This document shows, in pieces, positions 1 to 4,883 of a DNA stretch of 6,106 nt. Position numbers and translations under genes: made by a program. How positions within the stretch are numbered: position 1 is the first letter of the stretch; each line of letters begins with the position of its first letter. The notes below the pieces were generated by a model. That model had not been told where the DNA came from. It saw only the letters and a list, made by a program, of their open reading frames with translations, and ran no database searches. The DNA is from Desulfobacteraceae bacterium. GTDB lineage: Bacteria; Desulfobacterota; Desulfobacteria; Desulfobacterales; BuS5. The DNA is taken from NCBI GenBank assembly GCA_030592105.1, contig JAUVKE010000168.1, forward strand, positions 1 through 6,106. The letters are read 5' to 3'.

Positions 1-785
1 GCATAAGCGCCTAATATCAAGCCTTCCAAAACAGCATGGGGATCACCTTCCATTATTGCGCAATCCATGAATGCTCCGGGATCTCCCTCATCACCGTTAA
101 CAACAACGTAAACAGGCCCGCCTTTTTTTTCAACAGCTTTTAAGGCTCCCTGCCATTTACGGCCAGTGGGAAATCCTGCACCCCCTCGTCCCCTTAAACC
201 GGAATTTGTAATTTCTGTAACAACTTCTTCAGGAGACATGGTGGTTAAAGCTTTAGCCAGAGCCTGGTATCCACCGGCAGCGATTTTATCATGTATATCA
301 GTGGGGTCAATTTTACCAATATTTTTCAAAATAATTCGTTCCTGAAGATTATAAAATGGAATTTCCTCTTCAGTATGAATTGCTTCACCGGTTTTTGGAT
401 CTTTATATAAAAGACGTTCCACAGGTTCGTTTTCAATAATTGTTTTTTGTATAATTTCTTCCACATCACCAGGCTTGACCTGTTGATAAAAAAGTCCCTG
501 GGGATTTATTCGAAGCAACGGACCTTTGGAACATAATCCCTGGCATCCGGTGGCTTTTATACCAGGCATGACTTTAACGTCTATATCAGAGTCTGCACAG
601 ATTTTTTTAAAGGCTGCTATGACTTCTTTGCTTCCATTTGCTATGCAGCCTGTTCCATGACAGACTAACACTTCCGGTTGATCAGGGTCATGGCTGTCAA
701 TAATTTTCTGCCTTAATGCATCTAAATCTGTCTGCGAATTAAGGCGAACGTTATCTATATTAAGTGCGGTGTTTCCATTAATCAT
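1..785 (-). CDS. nuoF: NuoF/HndC-like NADH-binding oxidoreductase subunit (partial, 3' end outside window)
   Basis: This is the flavin- and NAD(H)-binding subunit of a soluble diaphorase module, as in HndC/HydB-type hydrogenases or NuoF. It passes electrons between NAD(H), FMN and Fe-S clusters. My reading gives 261 complete codons with no stop before the window edge. Residues 1-115 form a thioredoxin-like [2Fe-2S] domain with Cys42, Cys47, Cys81 and Cys85 (CHGTGC, CQGLC). The NuoF 51-kDa core then begins: the FMN glycine loop is at 196-211 (GLRGRGGAGFPTGRKW), and the NAD/FMN segment at 230-255 contains NGDEGDPGAF and MEGDPHAVLEG. The fused N-terminal domain argues for the HndC/HydB type (about 600 residues) over a minimal NuoF. 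Start: the ATG at 785 has GGAAGGA 6 nt upstream, while the in-frame ATG at 800 has no Shine-Dalgarno. It lies 89 nt after nuoE and is probably co-transcribed. The partner catalytic subunit is outside the window. Confidence 0.93.
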   Translation of the reverse strand, partial: MINGNTALNIDNVRLNSQTDLDALRQKIIDSHDPDQPEVLVCHGTGCIANGSKEVIAAFKKICADSDIDVKVMPGIKATGCQGLCSKGPLLRINPQGLFYQQVKPGDVEEIIQKTIIENEPVERLLYKDPKTGEAIHTEEEIPFYNLQERIILKNIGKIDPTDIHDKIAAGGYQALAKALTTMSPEEVVTEITNSGLRGRGGAGFPTGRKWQGALKAVEKKGGPVYVVVNGDEGDPGAFMDCAIMEGDPHAVLEGLILGAY

Positions 786-791
786 TTTTTT

Positions 792-798
792 TCCTTCC
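792..798 (-). promoter_or_regulatory. Ribosome binding site that decides the nuoF start
   Basis: Read on the minus strand this is GGAAGGA, ending 6 nt before the ATG at 785. It overlaps the codons that follow the alternative in-frame ATG at 800. No Shine-Dalgarno-like sequence precedes that upstream ATG, so 785 is the preferred start and the protein loses five residues (MEGKK) relative to the longest reading. Confidence 0.7.
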
Positions 799-874
799 AT
801 ACGCCGCTTTAGGAATGCGGGTGAAATTCATTGCCCAAAGACAAACAGGTTGGGTATTCTGTTTTATCCGCGCC

Positions 875-1339
875 CTATTTTGTTTTAGTTTTCTTTAATA
901 TCTTTCCGATTTTCATGGCAGTCATGTTTGTTTCATATGTTTCATCAACCAGCATTACCGGTGCTAAAGCACATGCGCCAACGCAGTTTACTGTATTCAG
1001 CGTATACATCATATCTTCCGTGGTTTCTCCGGCATTAATACTGAGCTTCCGTTCAAGCTCTTCAACAATACGCGACCCGCCTTTTAGATGGCAGGCTGTG
1101 CCGAGGCAGACCCGCAGTTCGTGTTCGCCCTTCGGCTCTAATCGGAATGATTGATAAAAAGTGGCTACAGAATATGCCTGGGTAATCGGTACTCCTGCAT
1201 GGTCTGATACTGCCTGCATTGATTCAGGGGATATATATCCATAAGCGGACTGAACATCCTGCAGTAAAAAAATTAGATATTCAGGTTTTTCCGGGTAGCA
1301 TCCCATAATTTCATCTATGGTTTTAGTCTGATGTTCCAT
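875..1339 (-). CDS. nuoE: NuoE/HndA-like [2Fe-2S] subunit of NADH-linked oxidoreductase
   Basis: This 154-residue thioredoxin-fold [2Fe-2S] protein matches the length and layout of the 24-kDa subunit of complex I and of HndA/HydC in multimeric hydrogenases. Residues 1-70 are the helical N-terminal part (YGYISPESM, ATFYQSF). The cluster ligands are Cys78, Cys83, Cys119 and Cys123 (VCLGTACHLKGG and NCVGACALAPV), the family pattern C-x4-C and C-x3-C. It hands electrons to or from the FMN subunit encoded next. Start: AAAGGAG lies 7 nt upstream of the ATG. A near-consensus sigma-54 promoter lies about 85-100 nt before the start, so this is probably the first gene of a sigma-54-dependent operon. 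No membrane segment is visible, so a cytoplasmic location is likely. Nearby subunits do not show whether the complex is a hydrogenase, a formate dehydrogenase or an NADH dehydrogenase. Confidence 0.95.
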   Translation of the reverse strand: MEHQTKTIDEIMGCYPEKPEYLIFLLQDVQSAYGYISPESMQAVSDHAGVPITQAYSVATFYQSFRLEPKGEHELRVCLGTACHLKGGSRIVEELERKLSINAGETTEDMMYTLNTVNCVGACALAPVMLVDETYETNMTAMKIGKILKKTKTK

Positions 1340-1346
1340 GTTTATT

Positions 1347-1353
1347 CTCCTTT
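1347..1353 (-). promoter_or_regulatory. Ribosome binding site of nuoE
   Basis: AAAGGAG on the minus strand, 7 nt before the ATG at 1339. This is a strong Shine-Dalgarno match and supports the chosen start. Confidence 0.75.
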
Positions 1354-1361
1354 GATATTAT

Positions 1362-1380
1362 TTACCAGTAAAACTGATAA
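1362..1380 (-). promoter_or_regulatory. Dyad in the nuoE leader
   Basis: On the minus strand this reads TTATCAG-N5-CTGGTAA. In RNA of the nuoE sense it forms a 7-bp stem with one U-G pair, directly upstream of the Shine-Dalgarno. It lies in the inferred 5' leader, downstream of the sigma-54 promoter. It could be an operator or a leader hairpin. There is no further evidence for either role. Confidence 0.35.
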
Positions 1381-1422
1381 ATTAAATTCATTCACCTTGA
1401 ATTCTTAAAAAGCCATATAGAA

Positions 1423-1438
1423 TGCAAATTGCATGCCG
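1423..1438 (-). promoter_or_regulatory. Sigma-54 (-24/-12) promoter of the nuoEF operon
   Basis: The minus strand reads CGGCATGCAATTTGCA, against the sigma-54 consensus TGGCAC-N5-TTGCA. The invariant GG (1437-1436) and GC (1425-1424) are separated by exactly 10 nt, and the full TTGCA block is present. The mismatches are C for T in the first position and T for C at the end of the -24 block. The expected transcript start is near 1412, giving a leader of about 70 nt to the nuoE ATG. A gene for a sigma-54 activator lies about 410 bp upstream of this promoter, which fits a local regulatory circuit. Confidence 0.72.
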
Positions 1439-1487
1439 AGTTATAAATATAGATTTTCAGAGAATAATTTCACAAGGCCAGATGCCA

Positions 1488-1575
1488 AAACTGAGCTATG
1501 GTGAAATTTAAAAAACTCTGGCTGTTTGAGCGCAGCGAGTTTCAGAGGTTTTTAAATTTTATTATAGCTCAGTTT
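1488..1575. repeat. Long inverted repeat, 33-bp arms (REP/MITE-like)
   Basis: Bases 1488-1520 pair without gaps with 1543-1575. In plus-strand RNA the stem has a single mismatch (A1515/G1548) and three G-U pairs (1500/1563, 1501/1562, 1503/1560). The 22-nt loop holds GTTTGAGCGCAGCGAGTTT, a GC-richer core in an AT-rich region. On the minus strand the three wobbles become C/A mismatches. The arms begin AAACTGAGCTAT. The arrangement resembles an intergenic palindromic repeat of the REP or small MITE kind. Whether it recurs in the genome cannot be seen here. It lies roughly 76-163 bp upstream of the inferred sigma-54 start site, where enhancer sites are often found. Confidence 0.75.
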
Positions 1576-1604
1576 ATTACTAAAATTCGGCCAAGCTCTG
1601 AAAT

Positions 1605-1618
1605 TGTTTATATGAACA
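1605..1618. promoter_or_regulatory. Possible activator-binding dyad
   Basis: TGTTTATATGAACA is a 14-bp near-palindrome with a mismatch at one pair of positions (TGTT....AACA ends). It is centred about 200 bp upstream of the inferred sigma-54 transcription start, a normal distance for an enhancer bound by an NtrC-family activator. There is only one copy and the recognition sequence of this activator is unknown, so the role is a guess. Confidence 0.25.
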
Positions 1619-1675
1619 TTTATAGTGCCTTACTCCTGAAATTCGTGTTTTTTCTGGCAGGAAACCTAAAAGACA

Positions 1676-1752
1676 ATCACGAAAATACGAAAAATAGAAA
1701 ATACGAAATAGAATAACATTCAGATTTTCGTGTTTTCGTGATAATTTTTTTT
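1676..1752 (+). terminator. Inverted repeat with plus-strand U-tract; internal direct repeats
   Basis: Bases 1676-1693 pair with 1725-1742 (18 bp, one U-G pair), and T8 follows at 1745-1752 on the plus strand. This has the form of an intrinsic terminator for plus-strand transcription, although every gene here is on the minus strand. Seen from the minus strand there is an A-run before the stem and no T-run after it. The long loop contains a second copy of GAAAATACGAAA (1681-1692 and 1697-1708, period 16). Repeats rich in TTTCGTG occur in intergenic DNA of many bacteria, so it may be a dispersed repeat and not a working terminator. Confidence 0.5.
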
Positions 1753-1812
1753 GGTTACGGCTATGCTGGGTTAGCTGAATGGTTACAGTTTTAGATGGGA
1801 TTATAATAATAT

Positions 1813-1848
1813 TTGAAACGTTTTAAACAATTGAAACAGTTGAAACAT
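1813..1848. repeat. Four 9-bp tandem units next to the activator stop codon
   Basis: Four consecutive 9-mers on the plus strand are TTGAAACGT, TTTAAACAA, TTGAAACAG and TTGAAACAT. They abut the stop codon of the sigma-54 activator gene (1849-1851). The shared core is TTGAAAC, with the second unit diverged. It looks like a short tandem repeat, and no function is evident. Confidence 0.55.
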
Positions 1849-3195
1849 TTATCCCAGCTCCAGTTTTTTAATAAGTCTCCACAGAGATGTCCGGCTTATG
1901 GATAAAAGATCAGCCGCTTTTTGCCGTTTGCCGTTGCTTAGTGAAAGTGCGTGCAAAATTGCTTCTTTGTCAGGTTTTTTAGCAGTAAAAAGAATCTCTT
2001 TTGGGGTTGTTTCAAGTTCAGGTTCCGGTTTTGCCATATTAAACTCTTTAAAGTCAGGGAGGCTGCTTAAAAATATAACAGGTCCTTTGGCAAAAACATA
2101 GGCATGTTCCATGGCCTGCTCCAGCTCCCTGACGTTTCCAGGAAAATGATACTGCTGGAAAAAGCGCATTACCTTTGTATCAACAGACCTGATTTCTTTA
2201 TTATACTTTTTGTTAAAGAGTCTGATAAAATGGTTAACCAGTAAGGGGATATCTTCTTTTTTTTCCCGAAGGGGGGGGAGATTCAAAGAAACAGTACGCA
2301 GCCGGTAGTAAAAATCTTCCCTGAATGATTTATCCGCAATGGCTTCAGTTAAATTTTTATTGGTGGCGCTTATGATGCGGGCCTCCATTAAAACAGGCTT
2401 TGTTCCCCCTACACGTTCAAATTTTCTTTGGTCAAGGACACGAAGAAGTTTTACCTGTAATTCAGGTTTAAGTTCCCCTATTTCATCAAGAAATAATGTC
2501 CCGGCCCCGGCCATTTCAAACCTGCCGATTTTTAAACGGTCAGCTCCTGTAAATGCTGATTTTTCATGACCGAAAAGTTCAGATTCTATCAGACTTTCAG
2601 CAAAAGTTGCACAGTTGACAGCAATATAAGGGCCCTTTGAACGTAAAGAATGGGTATGAATTGTTTCAGCAAAAAGGTCTTTACCTGTTCCGCTCTCTCC
2701 GCATATCAGGACATTTGCATCGCTTTCGGCAATATCCGGAAGCATGGTAAACAGGCGCTGCATTTTTTCACTTTTACCGATAATATTTTTAAATGAGTGG
2801 TGGAATTCTGCTGTTTCCGGCAGATGTATCTGCTTTTGAACTTTTTCAAAACAGAGGATTACACCTGTAACAATCCTGGTTGATTTAAAAAGTGGATACA
2901 CAGAATAGCTGCATAAAGATTTATTTCCACCATTATATAAAAGTTCGGCTTTTAATTTTATCTTTGGCTGGCCACTTTTTATTGTCCGGTTTATTTCGGA
3001 TTTTACTTCGATCAATTCCTGTTTGCAAAAAAGCTTATCTAAAGGAAAAGGCTTGCCCGGTTTTGGGTCATATCCTATAAGGCGGCTAATAACATGGTTT
3101 GCGCCCATGGTTAAAAGGGAAGGGGTGAGCACTACAAATCCGTTTGATCTGTGCAGGGGGTGAGGTCGTTTTAATTTTAAATCTGCTGCAGGCAT
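1849..3195 (-). CDS. PAS-containing sigma-54-dependent transcriptional activator (NtrC/NifA family)
   Basis: This 448-residue enhancer-binding protein opens promoters bound by sigma-54 RNA polymerase using ATP. Residues ~18-120 look like a PAS-type sensor. There is no receiver domain, so control by phosphorylation is unlikely. The AAA+ domain (about 136-370) has Walker A GESGTGKD (166-173), the sigma-54 contact loop SAFTGA (213-218), Walker B TLFLDE (233-238), sensor-I-like IISATN (274-279), the arginine-finger region FREDFYYRL (291-299) and PLREKKEDIP (308-317). The C-terminal Fis-type HTH is at about 421-443 (NGKRQKAADLLSISRTSLWRL). The first Gly of the usual GAFTGA is Ser (codon TCA). Cys57, Cys95 and Cys115 lie in the sensor half. 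The start is 3 nt after the scaffold gene stop, so the two are co-transcribed. The closest candidate target is the sigma-54 promoter before nuoE. Confidence 0.95.
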   Translation of the reverse strand: MPAADLKLKRPHPLHRSNGFVVLTPSLLTMGANHVISRLIGYDPKPGKPFPLDKLFCKQELIEVKSEINRTIKSGQPKIKLKAELLYNGGNKSLCSYSVYPLFKSTRIVTGVILCFEKVQKQIHLPETAEFHHSFKNIIGKSEKMQRLFTMLPDIAESDANVLICGESGTGKDLFAETIHTHSLRSKGPYIAVNCATFAESLIESELFGHEKSAFTGADRLKIGRFEMAGAGTLFLDEIGELKPELQVKLLRVLDQRKFERVGGTKPVLMEARIISATNKNLTEAIADKSFREDFYYRLRTVSLNLPPLREKKEDIPLLVNHFIRLFNKKYNKEIRSVDTKVMRFFQQYHFPGNVRELEQAMEHAYVFAKGPVIFLSSLPDFKEFNMAKPEPELETTPKEILFTAKKPDKEAILHALSLSNGKRQKAADLLSISRTSLWRLIKKLELG

Positions 3196-3198
3196 TGA

Positions 3199-3639
3199 TT
3201 AGCTCGTTTGTTGTCTGGTTTGATAAAATTTTTTCCATGGGGCGCGCTGATTTTTTTTGTAATTGGAAAGTGCAAGGTAAAATGCTCCGGCAGCAACTTC
3301 TGCACAGTGAGTTTCTTCCTGAGGTAATGTTTCCAGGTAGTCAATAATATCCTCTGGTGTTATTTCCCACGCATCCATAATGAATTTTCCTTCAGACAAA
3401 AAAGCTATTGTGTTTGCACATGCAGCTGTATTTAAACATCCGTCGGTTTCAAACAATACCTTGGCAATGGAGTCCTCCCCATTGTCAATAATCAAAAATA
3501 TTTCCACTGTATCGCCACATTCTCCGGTTCGTTTCCCATAGCCATCCGGGTTATCTATTCTTTGTCTTCTATCTGTTTGAAGCGCCATATTATAATAGTG
3601 TTGCGAATGTTGCTGAATTGATTGATTATTATGGTTCAT
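3199..3639 (-). CDS. NifU/IscU-like Fe-S cluster assembly scaffold protein
   Basis: This 146-residue protein has the IscU/NifU N-terminal fold pattern. The three family ligand cysteines are present: Cys41 in GECGD (with Asp43), Cys68 in ETDGCLNTA and Cys112 in THCAEVAAGA. Cys74 is extra. Such proteins assemble a transient [2Fe-2S] or [4Fe-4S] cluster and hand it to apo-proteins. The first ~30 residues are Gln/His/Asn-rich (NHNNQSIQQHSQHYYN) and not typical of the core. The NifU C-terminal domain and the central [2Fe-2S] domain are absent. AGGA lies 7 nt before the ATG at 3639, with a good -35/-10 promoter just upstream. It is followed after 3 nt by the sigma-54 activator gene. No cysteine desulfurase gene is in the window. 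It may serve the Fe-S subunits encoded further down or act on the activator, but the second idea is speculative. Confidence 0.88.
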   Translation of the reverse strand: MNHNNQSIQQHSQHYYNMALQTDRRQRIDNPDGYGKRTGECGDTVEIFLIIDNGEDSIAKVLFETDGCLNTAACANTIAFLSEGKFIMDAWEITPEDIIDYLETLPQEETHCAEVAAGAFYLALSNYKKNQRAPWKKFYQTRQQTS

Positions 3640-3660
3640 TATTTTTCCTGATTTTAAAAA

Positions 3661-3689
3661 ATCATATGTTAACTTAAAGATATCGTCAA
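3661..3689 (-). promoter_or_regulatory. Sigma-70-type promoter of the scaffold/activator operon
   Basis: On the minus strand TTGACG (3689-3684), a 17-nt spacer and TATGAT (3666-3661) precede the scaffold gene. The expected start site lies near 3654, giving a short leader of about 15 nt that still contains the AGGA ribosome site. A second TTGACA (3718-3713) lies upstream, but no good -10 is at the right spacing. This implies that the activator operon itself is transcribed by the housekeeping polymerase. Confidence 0.6.
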
Positions 3690-3734
3690 ATGGTCGAGTT
3701 AAGAAATAAGCATGTCAAATCAATATGTTAACAT
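3664..3734. promoter_or_regulatory. Two copies of ATATGTTAAC around the operon promoter (operator candidate)
   Basis: ATATGTTAAC occurs at 3664-3673, overlapping the -10 and spacer, and again at 3723-3732. The spacing is 59 bp. In the upstream copy it extends to the perfect 10-bp palindrome ATGTTAACAT (3725-3734). Two identical sites, one within the core promoter, suit a repressor or an autoregulator binding cooperatively. AT-rich composition makes chance repeats more likely. Confidence 0.4.
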
Positions 3735-3739
3735 TTTAA

Positions 3740-4116
3740 ATGCATCAGGTATCCAACTTTGAAGGCAAAGGATATGAATTAAAATAATAACAACCAATCA
3801 ACTACTTGACCATAGATTGTCAGATAATAACCTGATTTTAAAATTTGGCACAAAGCCAGAGGGAGGACGGCGTATTGTAATACGCAGGCGACCGATAACG
3901 GAGTGAAATTATTTATGTGACGATCTATATTTAATGAAATTTGTAAGAGTTTACTACTTTTATAAAATATACTCAAGGAGCTATTTGAAAAATTCACAAT
4001 GCTCTTTCTTGATCCGCCTCCATGCTTTTGCTGGAGTGGGGTATGGAAGGGGTGTGACAATGCCGGACAACATTGCCACATAAATAGTACTGGAAGTATG
4101 CTCAATCAATAGCTGG
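3740..4116. other. Intergenic stretch without a convincing gene
   Basis: This stretch lies between the mutase small subunit and the scaffold operon promoter. Visible structure: a perfect inverted repeat GCGTATT-GT-AATACGC at 3870-3885 inside a GC-richer block (about 3855-3905), a hairpin of about 9 bp at 4056-4077 and a small hairpin at 4018-4036. None is followed by a T-run on the minus strand, so no clear terminator for the mutase small subunit is seen. A 108-codon open frame on the minus strand has no family features and is not called as a gene. The GC-rich block could be a remnant of a dispersed repeat. Confidence 0.5.
3870..3885. repeat. Perfect 7-bp-arm inverted repeat
   Basis: GCGTATT and AATACGC are separated by only 2 nt (GT). 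The repeat sits in a short GC-richer island in otherwise AT-rich intergenic DNA. No gene begins nearby, so an operator role is not supported. It may be part of a larger degenerate repeat. Confidence 0.45.
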
Positions 4117-4509
4117 TTAACCTGCAACTTTTTGAATAAATTCGATCATATCTTCATATGAAGAACTTTGGGTAAACACTTCGGTCACACCTATTTCTTT
4201 TAATTTATCTACGTCTTCATCAGGGATTACCCCACCAAAAATCATCGGCTTATCAACCCCGACATCTTTCATCTTGGCTATGATTTTTGTTGCAACACTT
4301 AAATGTGCCCCTGACAGGATACTGATACCAATTACATCGACATCTTCCTGGATTGCGGTATTGACCACTTGCTGTACTTTTCTGCGTAACCCTGTATAAA
4401 TAACCTCCATTCCTGCATCTCTCAGGGCACTTGTAACGAGCAAAGCTCCCTTATCATGTCCGTCTAATCCAACCTTTGCCATCAATACTCTAATTTTTTT
4501 TTCGCCCAT
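4117..4509 (-). CDS. Cobalamin-binding small subunit of acyl-CoA mutase (methylmalonyl-CoA mutase C-terminal domain type)
   Basis: This 130-residue protein is a stand-alone B12-binding Rossmann-type domain, the small subunit of split acyl-CoA mutases. It carries adenosylcobalamin and docks on the large TIM-barrel subunit. The base-off/His-on signature D-x-H-x-x-G is at Asp16, His18 and Gly21 (GLDGHDKG), with His18 as the lower cobalt ligand. The other two cobalamin motifs are Ser63-x-Leu65 (GISILSGAH) and Gly92-Gly93 (FGGVIPDED). The length is normal for the family. AGGAG lies 9 nt before the ATG. The large subunit gene ends 597 bp upstream, an unusually wide gap filled by repeats, so this gene may depend on read-through or its own promoter. 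The fold alone does not say which acyl-CoA is rearranged. Specificity lies in the large subunit. Confidence 0.95.
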   Translation of the reverse strand: MGEKKIRVLMAKVGLDGHDKGALLVTSALRDAGMEVIYTGLRRKVQQVVNTAIQEDVDVIGISILSGAHLSVATKIIAKMKDVGVDKPMIFGGVIPDEDVDKLKEIGVTEVFTQSSSYEDMIEFIQKVAG

Positions 4510-4518
4510 CGCTTAATG

Positions 4519-4523
4519 CTCCT
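4519..4523 (-). promoter_or_regulatory. Ribosome binding site of the mutase small subunit
   Basis: AGGAG on the minus strand, 9 nt before the ATG at 4509. It supports the start that gives the usual N-terminus of this family (EKKIRVLMAKVGLDGHD). Confidence 0.65.
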
Positions 4524-4538
4524 GATGCATAAATGCTT

Positions 4539-4546
4539 AATAAAAT
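4539..4546. repeat. Left target-site duplication of the MITE-like element
   Basis: AATAAAAT directly precedes the left terminal repeat. The right copy is GATAAAAT at 4804-4811, directly after the right terminal repeat. Seven of eight bases match. AT-rich sequence lowers the significance somewhat, but the exact abutment on both sides supports it. Confidence 0.55.
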
Positions 4547-4803
4547 GTGACTATTCAGTTGATATGTATAGCAATATGTACAATCTGATTAAAATCTTGA
4601 AAAATCCACGCATAAGAGGCCGTAAAAAAAGAACCTGCTATCAAATATAAGTTTTTATAATAATGATACATCAGCAAATGATGCAAACAGGTTCAACTCT
4701 GATAGTTTTTTTCTTAACTCTCTCTAACACATTTAAACAATTTCAACATTTTAATCAGATCATACCTGTTGCGTCTCTTAAATCGGTGCGACTGAATAGT
4801 TAC
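4547..4803. mobile_element. MITE-like element with terminal inverted repeats and 8-bp target duplication (IS66-type ends)
   Basis: This is a 257-bp non-coding element. Its ends are GTGACTATTCAGT (4547-4559) and the inverted GTAACTATTCAGT (4803-4791), 12 of 13 matching. The flanks abut it with AATAAAAT (4539-4546) and GATAAAAT (4804-4811), a 7/8 direct repeat as left by transposition. Inside, the arms continue to pair: 4583-4602 with 4741-4760 match at 19 of 20 positions. GAACCTG (4631-4637) also pairs with CAGGTTC (4688-4694). IS66-family elements characteristically have ends starting GTAA and make 8-bp duplications, so a non-autonomous IS66 derivative is a reasonable inference. No transposase fragment is present. 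It sits between the two mutase subunit genes. Confidence 0.68.
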
Positions 4804-4811
4804 GATAAAAT
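4804..4811. repeat. Right target-site duplication of the MITE-like element
   Basis: GATAAAAT directly follows the right terminal repeat and matches the left flank AATAAAAT (4539-4546) in seven of eight positions. Confidence 0.55.
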
Positions 4812-4815
4812 TTAG

Positions 4816-4882
4816 TTGAACCTGTGCCCGGATTTAAAATCGAGGAGGAGATTGATAAAAATCCGGGCAAGGTCAATTTTTT
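4816..4882 (+). terminator. Strong hairpin with plus-strand T-run
   Basis: GCCCGGATTT (4826-4835) pairs perfectly with AAATCCGGGC (4859-4868). With two single-base bulges the stem extends outward to 4816/4876, about 18 pairs. T6 follows at 4877-4882 on the plus strand, giving terminator form in that direction, opposite to all genes here. The 23-nt loop contains GAGGAGGAG, a Shine-Dalgarno-like run on the plus strand. The outer left arm AGTTGAACCTGT (4814-4825) is also a perfect 12-bp inverted match to ACAGGTTCAACT (4687-4698) inside the neighbouring element, so alternative folding is possible. Confidence 0.5.
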
Positions 4883-4883
4883 C

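Noticed and set aside
831..1154. Plus-strand open frame opposite nuoE
   Set aside because: It is the antisense shadow of a well-supported NuoE gene with clear cysteine motifs.
1498..1716. 72-codon plus-strand open frame
   Set aside because: Its first part is one arm and loop of the 33-bp palindrome and its end lies in the TTTCGTG repeat. There is no Shine-Dalgarno sequence and the composition is low-complexity.
1676..1742. Possible CRISPR-like short repeat cluster (GAAAATACGAAA repeated)
   Set aside because: There are only two close direct copies within a hairpin, with no regular spacers and no cas genes. It is better described as a stem-loop repeat.
1813..1848. GTTTCAA-type units resembling CRISPR repeat ends on the minus strand
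   Set aside because: Units are contiguous 9-mers without spacers, so this is a simple tandem repeat.
3739..3754. Possible sigma-54 promoter upstream of the scaffold gene
   Set aside because: The minus-strand GG and GC pairs are separated by 9 nt instead of the required 10, and the rest of the consensus is missing. A good -35/-10 promoter lies closer to the gene.
3779..4105. 108-codon open frame on the minus strand between the mutase small subunit and the scaffold operon
   Set aside because: No ribosome site, no recognisable domain, unusual composition, and it runs through an inverted repeat and a hairpin. Best explained as chance in intergenic DNA.
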